DNA from: a virus | DNA: 26,849 nt | Reading direction: 5' to 3' (one strand) | IMG/VR virus record: IMGVR_UViG_3300030329_006262 | Location: 1 to 26,849 of that record | Shown here: positions 1-8,926 of the stretch, in pieces | Layout of the letters: each line of letters begins with the position of its first letter | Numbering within the stretch: position 1 is the stretch's first letter | The notes under the pieces: model-generated | Seen by the model: the letters and a program-made list of their open reading frames with translations, nothing else | Database searches by the model: none | Told to the model about the DNA's origin: nothing | Translations under genes and position numbers: made by a program

Positions 1-2475
1 ACCGAGATATTCCTGTCGCAAGATAAGGAGTGGAATATAAATGGCTTTTTTGGGGTGGACAAAAAGAATTTAGTTAAAAATTCTTCAGCAATGCCTTTTT
101 TGCTTGAAAATGCTGCCAAAGTAGCGCCTGACACCCTTGAACAGATGCTCCGCGCCGCGGAATTAAAATTATTAACCATTCATGAAGATAATAAACTTTT
201 AGGCACCTTAGAGGGAAATAAAAACTCGAATGTGATTTACAATGAAGACGATCCCCCGGCAGGTTTAGCGGCGCTTCCTTCTACTGCACAGGCTCAAGCC
301 ACGCAAGCCTTTCAAGCCAAAGACGCGAATACTCGACAAGTGCCTTATTTTTATGTAAGTCGCAAAGATATTACTTATGCAACCAACGGGGAAGGAATAG
401 AAAGCTATTGCTTTAAGAAAAAAAATCATTCTTTGACAGAGAAAACATATAAAATAAAAGTTTCTTATAGCGACCCTACGGTCTCTTATGCTCAGGGGGT
501 TTTAACCACGGTCAAAGCCGCCTTCCAAGATATGCAAAAATTTGTAACTTGGCTCCAAAAAAGTCGCGCCAATTCTTTCGGTAAGACAACCAGCGCTATT
601 GATCCCGGCACCGAACAGATTAAAGATTGGGCAATATCTCAAATTAAAGCAGGCGGTCAGGCTCCGGTTTCTTTTCGCGCTTATTTTTTAGGGACAGGCA
701 ATACAGTACTTGTTCCCAGGGGGGTATTCAATCTTCTTGGTCCTGAAAGTTCCTTTTTTCTGTACTTTTATTCCCCCGATATCTCACGCAAAGAAATGAT
801 AAACTATATTTGTAATTTGTGTAATATAAACACTACTACCATTTCTTCGCTACTTGTTTTAGAAAGCTTTTTGAAAAATGCAGTCAATCAAATTGAAAGT
901 GACTTAAGAAGTGTAGGAAAAGGCGGAATTTCAGGTGGGGGTACCGGATCAGACAATCAATACGGCACCGCCAAGGGAAAAGGAAATGTGTATTCATCTA
1001 AGCCTCCCGCGGTGATAGAAGCAGAAAAACAAGCTAAAATAAAAGTAGAGGATCATGGCTATGATTTTACTGCGTTTATGCAACGTAACACTCAGAAATT
1101 TCCAGCTATCAATAAAAACAATTATAGAGCAGGTTGTCTTCAAGTTTTATATCAACTAGTTCCCGAAGGAAACAAAAATCCGGGGACTCTTTCGATGGGT
1201 TTCAAACCCAAAGGACTCAATACCCAACTGGTAAGTGATAGTGTTTATTCTTATCTTAGTCTTCCCATTGCGAATTTAAAATCGTGTGTGCTTCTTCCCC
1301 CAACAGTAATGAGCAATCAAGTTTTGGCTTCAAATTCAATGGCGACAATTACTTTAGAAAATCTTTTCATGACCATTCTCAAGTTCAATAAATTATTATG
1401 GGATAATAAATCTAAAGGCACCTCCACTGCAATAAGCGAACGCCAGATCTATAGGGAAAATCTAGATCTTTTATTGGCACAAAGCCATGCAGCTAGCCTT
1501 CCGGAAGTTGCCATGATAAAGGATGTGAGCAAAACTCCTCCTGCAAAAACTTCATCCAAAAAGAAAAAGGATAGCGGTTGGGGAACAGGAGTGGGAGGAA
1601 TAAATCCCGTACCACAGCCTTTCAAGACGGGAGGCAGCGGGGAAATTGATATTTATTCTTCCCCGGCTTCATCTTTTAACTATGAAGCCACCTATTCTAA
1701 ACAACAAAATCAAAATTTTCTTTTAGCTAGTATTGCGAATAAATTTGCCTTGGGGGGTTCCCACCGTTGGATATGCCCTATGGGAACGGCTAACTTTACA
1801 CCTTTTCCTCCTCAACCCCAAACACTCCAAGGGTTTGCACCCATAAACACCGAAAATCAATCTACTGAATCGACAGCTGCAGGACCTTGGTTCGGGGTTG
1901 CGCTTGGAAATATCACGTACAAATCCCTAAATAAACATACTACGGACGCTGCACAATTTGTACAAGTTCATTCGGGTCGCTTTCCCCCTTTACAAGTCAC
2001 AAGCTTGTCGTTAGATACAGGAATGGGTCCTACATTGGAAATCTTTAAGGATTTTACAACGGGAAATCAAATTTATATCAATAACAATGTTATTAACCCT
2101 CTTCTGCTCTGTTATTATTGGTTTATCCATCAAAACATTGTAAAAGTGGAATATTTAAATGGGTATGAGATTACAACGGATGATGTTAGTGTGCTCAATC
2201 CTGATGATCCCTATGGAGAAGGAAATATTCAGCAAGTGCAGACGAGAAATGTGGGTGATGCCAAATGGTCTATTTTAACCGCAGATGTTTTAAATAAGCC
2301 CGGTGCCTCGCGACTTTTATGTAAAATTACACGCTATGAATATCCGCACTATATTGATAAACACTTATTAAAAGAATTAAATTTACCTTTAATAAATAAT
2401 TATTTTATATTAGAGGGGGAAACTGCTGACTTCACAACCATTCCACCCCTCATTTTGGGTGAAGGGCTTATATAA
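1..2475 (+). CDS. Large virion structural protein, 5'-truncated by the window edge
   Basis: The reading frame is open from the first base, encoding at least 824 residues. A GTG at 55 is the first possible start inside the window, but the 18 codons before it look coding and no ribosome binding site sits at the right distance from it, so the gene most likely begins upstream. I recognise no catalytic domain. Visible are a Gly/Ser-rich linker (about nt 920-1010), a Lys-rich stretch (about nt 1545-1575, containing SSKKKKDSGWG) and a Gly/Pro-rich segment just after. The protein is otherwise rich in Asn, Thr and aromatic residues, as in baseplate or tail proteins. It is followed after 5 nt by the small gene at 2481 and heads a run of structural genes, so a structural role is inferred from context only. 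Confidence 0.7.
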   Translation, partial: TEIFLSQDKEWNINGFFGVDKKNLVKNSSAMPFLLENAAKVAPDTLEQMLRAAELKLLTIHEDNKLLGTLEGNKNSNVIYNEDDPPAGLAALPSTAQAQATQAFQAKDANTRQVPYFYVSRKDITYATNGEGIESYCFKKKNHSLTEKTYKIKVSYSDPTVSYAQGVLTTVKAAFQDMQKFVTWLQKSRANSFGKTTSAIDPGTEQIKDWAISQIKAGGQAPVSFRAYFLGTGNTVLVPRGVFNLLGPESSFFLYFYSPDISRKEMINYICNLCNINTTTISSLLVLESFLKNAVNQIESDLRSVGKGGISGGGTGSDNQYGTAKGKGNVYSSKPPAVIEAEKQAKIKVEDHGYDFTAFMQRNTQKFPAINKNNYRAGCLQVLYQLVPEGNKNPGTLSMGFKPKGLNTQLVSDSVYSYLSLPIANLKSCVLLPPTVMSNQVLASNSMATITLENLFMTILKFNKLLWDNKSKGTSTAISERQIYRENLDLLLAQSHAASLPEVAMIKDVSKTPPAKTSSKKKKDSGWGTGVGGINPVPQPFKTGGSGEIDIYSSPASSFNYEATYSKQQNQNFLLASIANKFALGGSHRWICPMGTANFTPFPPQPQTLQGFAPINTENQSTESTAAGPWFGVALGNITYKSLNKHTTDAAQFVQVHSGRFPPLQVTSLSLDTGMGPTLEIFKDFTTGNQIYINNNVINPLLLCYYWFIHQNIVKVEYLNGYEITTDDVSVLNPDDPYGEGNIQQVQTRNVGDAKWSILTADVLNKPGASRLLCKITRYEYPHYIDKHLLKELNLPLINNYFILEGETADFTTIPPLILGEGLI

Positions 2476-2480
2476 AAAAG

Positions 2481-2873
2481 ATGAAAATAGAAGACTTCAT
2501 AACAACTAAGTATAATATTTTGCTTTCTCAACTTAAGATTAAGCCTGATGAGGGTGCTTCTCCCTATGGTTCTTTTGCTTCCGAGCAGGGACTTGTAGAG
2601 GCAGACTACAATGAGGAAATGGCGACCGGCTACATTCCCTCTGCATATAATGAAACTCCTGCTGCCGATCCTACACAAGATCGCCCTACGGGAATGTCCA
2701 CAACCCAAGGAAACAGACCCGCAGGAGACACCCGCAGCGCAGCCCGATCCTCTTCCCCAGCTACGGGACAAAAGAAAGGCTATGATGCAACGGGCAAAAA
2801 GAAAACCAAAAAGAAAGGCAAAGTTAATATGCCCGCGGGCATCCCCGGTGGCAGCACAGGGGGGCTTTATTAA
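2481..2873 (+). CDS. Small disordered Lys-rich protein, unknown function
   Basis: This encodes 130 aa with no recognised domain. The first 25 residues (MKIEDFITTKYN onward) could fold as a helix. The rest is rich in Pro, Thr, Ser, Ala and Gly, followed by a basic block (GKKKTKKKGK near residue 105) and a Gly/Pro tail ending GGSTGGLY. It starts 5 nt after the preceding gene and ends 3 nt before the 1294-aa gene, so it is translated with the large structural genes. Low complexity and charge suggest a linker, scaffold or nucleic-acid-contacting virion component, but this is a guess. Overlapping reading frames on both strands look like composition artefacts. Confidence 0.65.
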   Translation: MKIEDFITTKYNILLSQLKIKPDEGASPYGSFASEQGLVEADYNEEMATGYIPSAYNETPAADPTQDRPTGMSTTQGNRPAGDTRSAARSSSPATGQKKGYDATGKKKTKKKGKVNMPAGIPGGSTGGLY

Positions 2874-2876
2874 AAT

Positions 2877-5800
2877 ATGTCTAAACAAAGTACCGTAACT
2901 GAAGGAATATATCAGGGCAATTATCAAAATTATCTTTACCTCTTTAATGATTATGAATCGGTCAAAATCACAGGTCCTTTAAAAGAAGGTAAGGGTTCTC
3001 AAGTGGAAGGAAGTATTGTTCCCCTGGATGTGGGATACACCCTTGAAGGCTTGGCGGGTCTCCTAAAGGGTGGCGAAGACACCCAATATCAGCATTTTGC
3101 GACTGGAACAACCTTTTTCCCCTTTGCCCAATATGCCCAAGAAAAAGGCGCGGAAGAGGTGCTCGTGGGAGAGACTTGGGAAAACACCATGCGCACTCCC
3201 CCCATCCCAGTTGTCAAAAAAACCAACGATCCTCTTTGCCGACCCTTTAGTTTTCATGGCTTTAGTGTGGAGTTAGATGAAGAAGTCAACGCTGGGAAAA
3301 AACAACACTTTGTGCATGACGTGACTATGCCAAACGGGTGGTATTTTAAAATACCGCCGTCTATAACATATGCAGGCACAGGCGTTGCTCCTCCTGCAAG
3401 ACCAAAACATATTCCGAAGAGCCTTCGAATTATAGCGCCCACTCAGACTGAACGAGAAAACTACACATTGCTTCCTCCCAACCCTCCCCTAAGAGATCCC
3501 GAAGCGTCAGACATTTTCTTTTATCAAGATCTGGTCTTTGGTACTCCTATAGCTGAATTATCGACTGATAATGTTGATGCAGCAGCCATCATATTAGGAC
3601 AATCGTTTGAGTGGATGTTTACCAGTTTGGAATACATGAGCGGTTTGGAAACAATGAAAAACAATGCTTGTGAGGTGGGAGTTCCTTATGATTTTGAAAC
3701 AGTTTTAATGGACGACCTAAAAAATAAAAATATGGGTATAAAATTTATGCAACCTGTATATGAGAAAATTTATAATTATTATGACCCTCAATACAACCCC
3801 ATGGCATATGCAATAGCTGAAGAAATTTCGGATGAAAAAGCACTTCCAAGTATCTATGATTTTCTCTACCTCCCAGATAACGATTATTTGCGTAGCTTTT
3901 TGTTGTTTCAAGGAATGACAGAAGAGGAACTAACCTTGGGAAACCTTAATCAATATTTAGATAATTTTTCTAAGTACTACGAAAAATTTATAGGCGAACC
4001 AGAAGAGGCAGCAGTTGGAATGACTTTTGAACAAGCCATTGCCTCGTTTACCACCCCCGCCAGTCTTCTATACGGCACTAATACTCATATATCTGAATTG
4101 GTAAACAACTACCAGCCGAAATTTTTGGAAATGGGGGTGACGTTAACACAGCCAACACAAAAAGAAATATTTATTGATAGTTTGAAATCGATTGCCACCG
4201 ACGATGAGTCTTTAGCTATGTTAAAAACAGAAAAGCCCATATGGATCAATCAATCTAAACAAGGGATCTATTTTTCCGAAAAATCTATGGACATCTTCAA
4301 CCAAACCATAGATAAAGATGGATTGTTTCCTCAATTGATCAAAATAAACATTCCCACTGAGAAGCGCGGACCTCTTACTAAACTTTTTTCTAAAAGAAAT
4401 TTACTGGATAATCTAAATGGTTATGCCGCCTCCCAGGTCGTCTCGCAAGTGCCCAACCAAAGCACGTATAGCAATTATTATGGTGCAGTTATAAATGGGA
4501 AAAATTCTACTAATTTTAATTCTCTATTTGATACCAAATTTAAGAGCTTTAGAATTTATTTTGAAAACTGGAAAGCGCTTTCGTTGGATGATATTATGGG
4601 ACTTACGGTGTCGTCGGATATTATCGCGCCCTACGACAACCCCGCTTACACTGACAAGCCGGTCACGACCGATGCAGTGACAACAACAGGAATGAACCTT
4701 ACCCAAACAGCCACAGACACAGCACAGGAAATAGGAACATTTTTTCAAGATCAGGAAATTGAAACTTCATGGGTAAGGAGACAGATTGATGATTTTGTGG
4801 AAAAAGTTATTACTCCTGAGGGAATTCAAATCGATGGGGAACAAGTACAGCTAGTTTATACTTGGTTTACAGATGCAACCATTTCAAAAGACATCTTCGG
4901 GACTGAGACCACGACTAAGTTATATGAATATGAAGAAGGCAAGGTCCTTGTTCCTCCCGGCACAGGCGCAAAATTAAAAATATTTGCTAAATGTATGGAT
5001 ACTAGCAGTGAATGGTGCCAGGGCGCCAATGAGTCATCACTATTGGACTTTATTCCCGATTCAGTTGATTATGAAGCTGAAACTATTTTTGATAAAGATC
5101 CCGAAGTTAATGTGGGTAGCTTTTCTACGGGAAGCGTTGACTATCTCGTCGCAAAAAATCGCGGCTTCGGGTTAGTGAATAACACTATTGAGACTGTTGA
5201 TTGGACGCAGGAAGCATATGATGAAGAGTTAGCCAAAATGGAAAAATTCCAAATGATGTATGAAATGAAAAATGCCCTTCCTAAAGATTTTGTAGTAACT
5301 ATCCCACCGGAAACGGTGAATGCTGTAAAAGGAATAGATAAAGCTTTTGAAGGATTTTTTAGAGAAAGTTATGCGAGTGATGTATATATAGATGATTTTC
5401 TCACACAGCCCTTTAAAAGCGTGGTGGTTTATAACGATAAAAAGACTCTATTATCAGATAATAGTAGTTTGCAAGCGCTTATTAGCAAGCTTCAAACGTT
5501 GGCATTCAAAAAAGAACTGAAAAAGCTTTTCCTACATGAAAACCTCTTAAGGACTGCTGCCGATATTCAAAATAGTAAGCTAGCCCATCAAGAAACTCTC
5601 ATGTATGAAATTGCTAAATATGAAGTGGATTCTCAAGGTACTCAGACATTTATTCAAAGTTTTTTCTTACCTTCCGTTGAGCAAGAGATGTTGTCTTATT
5701 ATGATACACAGGTAATACCCGAAAAAGATTATTTCTATAAAATTTTTACTCATAAGATAATTGTCGGAACGGAATACTCACCAGTTCGCAGCAATATTGA

Positions 5801-6761
5801 GCAAGGAGATCACCCCATCGAGTTTGTCGCTGCGAGTACGGTAGGAGATCCAGCAGTACCAGAAAATTTTTATTGTAACTTACGATATAAGATTTCCCCT
5901 TATTTTGAGATTGTAAGGCTACCTTTTTATAATCAAGAGGTAGTAAACATAAAGCAAGATAAGTTAAATTACTCACGGGTGGAAGATAGCCCTCCACTAC
6001 CTCCACAAGTTCAGGTGGTTCCTTTTAGAAATATTAACAATAAAATTATGTTTCTATTCAATAATTCTATAGGAAGCGTAGAAGAGTATCCCCAAATCGT
6101 CTTTGAACAAGAAAAAATGTTTTTTGAAAATGTTGCCCTCTCGCAAGATAAATTACCAGGGCAAAAACTTCTCTTCAAATCTGACGATTCTCTCGGCAAA
6201 TTTCAAATTTATAGAATGGAGTCGCTCCCTGAATCTTATATTACCGCTCCCGAAGCAACTAATTTTGCCGTTATTACCGTCGACAATGGCACCAACGCAA
6301 AAGACACGTCGCATATTGAAACTATTGTACCCAATAAAGAATATTATTTTTTCTTTAGATTTGTGGATATGCATGATAAAATTTCCAACCCCACTACAGT
6401 TTATAAAATAAAGATGGTAGCACACCGAGATATAACCCCTTATCTTACTATGGAAACGGTAGATATAAACCAAAAACAAAAAGATAAATATGAGGAAAAT
6501 TTTTCTCCTATTAAAAAATTACAAAAATACTTATATATAGAACCAAGTGTGGTTCAAAACACTGTAACTACTCCCTCTATTGAGGATTTTGAGGAGGCTG
6601 TAGGAAGTTATTTGAAAGAACCCGTTTTCCTGGGGGATCCCAAAGGAGATGCAGTCTTTGGTAAGAAATTTAAACTTAGAATAACTTCTAAGCAAACAGG
6701 AAGAAAAATGGATATTAATTTAACAATTAAAGAACCGGAAACAACATATAACGACACCTAA
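2877..6761 (+). CDS. Very large virion structural protein (1294 aa), unrecognised
   Basis: A 1294-residue acidic protein with few cysteines and no catalytic motif that I can name. ATG at 2877 is 3 nt after the previous stop, with a G-rich AGGGGGG stretch about 11 nt upstream. Roughly the last 300 residues contain beta-rich segments, including HIETIVPNKEYYFFFRFVDM and a following NPTTVYKIKM strand, that resemble a fibronectin type III-like fold used for binding or connection in tail proteins; this is a weak pattern call. The central region has mixed helical and coil stretches. Position between large structural genes, size and the beta-sandwich-like end suggest a baseplate, tail-tip or fibre-connector protein. 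It is not an obvious tape measure: no transmembrane segments and little long coiled coil. Confidence 0.7.
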   Translation: MSKQSTVTEGIYQGNYQNYLYLFNDYESVKITGPLKEGKGSQVEGSIVPLDVGYTLEGLAGLLKGGEDTQYQHFATGTTFFPFAQYAQEKGAEEVLVGETWENTMRTPPIPVVKKTNDPLCRPFSFHGFSVELDEEVNAGKKQHFVHDVTMPNGWYFKIPPSITYAGTGVAPPARPKHIPKSLRIIAPTQTERENYTLLPPNPPLRDPEASDIFFYQDLVFGTPIAELSTDNVDAAAIILGQSFEWMFTSLEYMSGLETMKNNACEVGVPYDFETVLMDDLKNKNMGIKFMQPVYEKIYNYYDPQYNPMAYAIAEEISDEKALPSIYDFLYLPDNDYLRSFLLFQGMTEEELTLGNLNQYLDNFSKYYEKFIGEPEEAAVGMTFEQAIASFTTPASLLYGTNTHISELVNNYQPKFLEMGVTLTQPTQKEIFIDSLKSIATDDESLAMLKTEKPIWINQSKQGIYFSEKSMDIFNQTIDKDGLFPQLIKINIPTEKRGPLTKLFSKRNLLDNLNGYAASQVVSQVPNQSTYSNYYGAVINGKNSTNFNSLFDTKFKSFRIYFENWKALSLDDIMGLTVSSDIIAPYDNPAYTDKPVTTDAVTTTGMNLTQTATDTAQEIGTFFQDQEIETSWVRRQIDDFVEKVITPEGIQIDGEQVQLVYTWFTDATISKDIFGTETTTKLYEYEEGKVLVPPGTGAKLKIFAKCMDTSSEWCQGANESSLLDFIPDSVDYEAETIFDKDPEVNVGSFSTGSVDYLVAKNRGFGLVNNTIETVDWTQEAYDEELAKMEKFQMMYEMKNALPKDFVVTIPPETVNAVKGIDKAFEGFFRESYASDVYIDDFLTQPFKSVVVYNDKKTLLSDNSSLQALISKLQTLAFKKELKKLFLHENLLRTAADIQNSKLAHQETLMYEIAKYEVDSQGTQTFIQSFFLPSVEQEMLSYYDTQVIPEKDYFYKIFTHKIIVGTEYSPVRSNIEQGDHPIEFVAASTVGDPAVPENFYCNLRYKISPYFEIVRLPFYNQEVVNIKQDKLNYSRVEDSPPLPPQVQVVPFRNINNKIMFLFNNSIGSVEEYPQIVFEQEKMFFENVALSQDKLPGQKLLFKSDDSLGKFQIYRMESLPESYITAPEATNFAVITVDNGTNAKDTSHIETIVPNKEYYFFFRFVDMHDKISNPTTVYKIKMVAHRDITPYLTMETVDINQKQKDKYEENFSPIKKLQKYLYIEPSVVQNTVTTPSIEDFEEAVGSYLKEPVFLGDPKGDAVFGKKFKLRITSKQTGRKMDINLTIKEPETTYNDT

Positions 6762-6780
6762 ATAGTTGAATATACTATTT
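6760..6780. repeat. AT-rich inverted repeat at a gene boundary
   Basis: AAATAGT (6760-6766) is the reverse complement of ACTATTT (6774-6780), separated by 7 nt. It begins at the stop codon of the 1294-aa gene and lies just before the AAAGGAG ribosome binding site at about 6786-6792. With only one G-C pair the hairpin is weak and there is no T-run, so it is a poor terminator. It could be a protein-binding dyad or chance in AT-rich DNA. Confidence 0.35.
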
Positions 6781-6801
6781 ATATACAAAGGAGAGAATTA
6801 G

Positions 6802-7806
6802 ATGGCTTTTTTAGACAATTCTGGAGATATTATTTTAGATGCGGTATTGACCGACACGGGACGAATGCGCCTAGCAAAAGGGGATGGCTCGTTTAAAATT
6901 TCTAAATATGCATTTGGAGATGATGAGATAGATTATAGTTCTTATAATGGAAATAATTCTAGTGGATCGGCTTATTACGATCTAGAGATCTTACAAACCC
7001 CGATTTTAGAAGCATTTACCAACAATTCCGCTAACATGAAATCTAAACTAGTCAGTCTCACTAACAACAATCTTCTTTATCTTCCGGTTATTCAACTGAA
7101 TGAAGGAACTTATGGAGGAGCAAATTTTAAACCCGCACCATCGGATCAATATGCGGCATCGGGATCCCATGTATTGATGGTAGATCAAGACACGCAAGAT
7201 GCTCTCTTGGGGGTCGGCTTGCCTGGTACTAGCTGGGACGACACACCTGCACTTATTCAGGCAAACACCGAAGGGTTCATGAATGGCGCCATCCCCACGA
7301 CAGATGGAAATATGATTCGTGCAGATCAGGGACTCAACACTACTGAAGTTTCCCCCGCTTTAATTCTAGATCCCGAGTTAGTAGAAACTCAATATATTGT
7401 GGAAATGGACTCTCGCTTTTGCAAGCCTTATGACAAAGCAGCATCGGGCACACCCGTAGCACAGCCTTCATTTATTGATGACGATTTGTTAGCCACTTAC
7501 TATTTCACTAGTAACGTAGGGTCATATGTACAAAACTCAATATCAGGCAAACTCAAGGATGCAAGTGTCAAGCAAAATAATGAAACCATTCAAGGTCCCC
7601 GTGGAACTAATATTCGCTTTGGACTTCTCGCCTCCACAGATGTGGTAACTAGTGATTATTTGTTTACCACTTTGGGAAATGAACTTCCAGCAACCTCGGA
7701 TCGTACATTTTATTATATAGATACAATGATACGTATCACGGGGGTAACCACAGGGTACCGTTTGGATGTACCTTTACGATTACTAAAAATAAAACAAGGC
7801 TCATGA
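6802..7806 (+). CDS. Conserved marine-phage structural protein (334 aa)
   Basis: The start is well supported by AAAGGAG about 10 nt before the ATG. The N-terminus (MAFLDNSGDIILDAVLTDTG, then RMRLAKGDGSF and the GDDEIDY segment) is a sequence type I recall from T4-like marine phage genomes, where it is annotated only as a virion structural protein. No enzymatic motif is visible. The remainder is beta-rich with many Asn, Thr and Ser. It is followed after 23 nt by the 363-aa gene and sits in a three-gene block of medium-sized structural genes. A neck, tail or baseplate-fibre connecting role is possible; the exact part of the particle cannot be told from sequence. Confidence 0.72.
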   Translation: MAFLDNSGDIILDAVLTDTGRMRLAKGDGSFKISKYAFGDDEIDYSSYNGNNSSGSAYYDLEILQTPILEAFTNNSANMKSKLVSLTNNNLLYLPVIQLNEGTYGGANFKPAPSDQYAASGSHVLMVDQDTQDALLGVGLPGTSWDDTPALIQANTEGFMNGAIPTTDGNMIRADQGLNTTEVSPALILDPELVETQYIVEMDSRFCKPYDKAASGTPVAQPSFIDDDLLATYYFTSNVGSYVQNSISGKLKDASVKQNNETIQGPRGTNIRFGLLASTDVVTSDYLFTTLGNELPATSDRTFYYIDTMIRITGVTTGYRLDVPLRLLKIKQGS

Positions 7807-7829
7807 TATAAACATAAAGGATAAAAAAA

Positions 7830-8921
7830 ATGGCTAATACGTTCAAAACTTTTCTAAACAATGATATTGCAAGTGCGCGCACCCTCTTGCATGAGGCAAT
7901 CCCCATCACAGGGACAATTGTGTCGGGTACCTATGAAGTCAGCAAGACAACGGCGGCGCCTAATATTAAAACTTTTGCGCATGGAATGTTTGAATCTGTA
8001 TATGATTATCCTTATCTGAGTTCATCAGCCAATCATATTTTTGATCTAACAGCAGGGTATTCAGCAAAGAGTGGATTATCCGCGTCTAGCAACACTCAAA
8101 ATGCGAAGAAAATAAATGTCTATAATCAAATGGCACAAGTGTTGGTGGGGTATGATGTGACCGGAGCTATTGACCTTTTTGATAAGGATGGGGACGTAAC
8201 AGCGGGCGGTACAAAAATGAAAGAATGTTTTTTCGTCAACTTTGCTAGGCTTCTAACAAAAGATGAAATCAAGAAAGATTCTTTTAGGCTTGAATTATAT
8301 ACTACTGCCAGTGGAGTAAATTTGGGCACCCGGCGAGCGGGTCGTAAAACATTAGGTGATTATGGTGCCGCAACAAGCTATAAAGTCAACTCCCCTACTG
8401 GAGAATATGGACTTCTTTATACTGCCTCGGCAGACCCTAAAGGAGAAATTGTAGGTCACGTATATTATCAAGCAGGTATTGCAGTACTCACTGCATCAAT
8501 TTTTAGTGGCGCCTTTGGCGATCCTAATGGACCGGCTAGTGGTACCTATTCTCCCGAGCATAGCCCTTTGGCACGCCAAGTCAACAACCAACTAACTGGC
8601 TCAACGATAACAGAATTATCAAATGGTTTTCGTTTTACGATGGATAATGTAGAATATAACAATACCACGGAACTTAATTCAACCATTTATTTCTGTCGAG
8701 CAAATACCCAAGATTATAATTACAGCTCTAATCCCACATATTTAACTGCCAGTAAAATTAGAGTTAAAAATGACAATCCCAAAGCTGAGCCTGTTTCTTA
8801 TATTACCACAGTAGGGTTGTATTCGGCGGATAATGAACTTTTAGCAGTTGCTAAACTTTCGGAGCCATTGAAGAAATCTCCATCTAACGAATTGACATTG
8901 AGAGTAAGACTCGATTATTAA
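7830..8921 (+). CDS. Structural protein (363 aa), paralogue of the next gene
   Basis: ATG at 7830 follows AAAGGA at 7816-7821. The N-terminus MANTFKTFLNNDIASARTLL is a type I recall from uncultured marine phages. Matching blocks show it is related to the 400-aa product that follows: IKKDSFRLELY against IKKNSLKLSFY, NYSSNPTYLT against NYSANPTFVT, and a final strand VGLYSADNELLAVAKLSEPL against IGIYDKDKNLIAVANLAKPI. The N-terminal regions differ. The shared C-terminus ends in alternating hydrophobic beta strands (LTLRVRLDY), suggesting a common assembly interface with different partners at the N-terminus. It is probably a tail or baseplate component; no enzymatic motif is seen. Confidence 0.72.
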   Translation: MANTFKTFLNNDIASARTLLHEAIPITGTIVSGTYEVSKTTAAPNIKTFAHGMFESVYDYPYLSSSANHIFDLTAGYSAKSGLSASSNTQNAKKINVYNQMAQVLVGYDVTGAIDLFDKDGDVTAGGTKMKECFFVNFARLLTKDEIKKDSFRLELYTTASGVNLGTRRAGRKTLGDYGAATSYKVNSPTGEYGLLYTASADPKGEIVGHVYYQAGIAVLTASIFSGAFGDPNGPASGTYSPEHSPLARQVNNQLTGSTITELSNGFRFTMDNVEYNNTTELNSTIYFCRANTQDYNYSSNPTYLTASKIRVKNDNPKAEPVSYITTVGLYSADNELLAVAKLSEPLKKSPSNELTLRVRLDY

Positions 8922-8926
8922 AAAAA

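Noticed and set aside
41-73. ATG at 41 with AAGGAG 10 nt upstream and a T TTT TTG slippery heptamer (46-52) leading by -1 shift into the large frame.
   Set aside because: The large frame is open through the window's first base and reads as plausible protein (TEIFLSQDKEWNINGFFG), so a truncated gene explains it without recoding; AAGGAG then encodes Lys-Glu.
2611-2898. 95-codon alternative + frame inside the Lys-rich gene.
   Set aside because: Overlaps two well-placed genes, lacks a ribosome site, and its basic Pro-rich sequence mirrors the host frame's composition.
2400-2927. 175-codon open frame on the minus strand over the small Lys-rich gene.
   Set aside because: Antisense to two supported genes, no ribosome site, Cys/Gly/Phe-rich composition typical of a shadow frame.
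6776-6783. TATAAATA, the T4 late promoter core, on the minus strand.
   Set aside because: No minus-strand gene exists nearby; it is part of an AT-rich inverted repeat.
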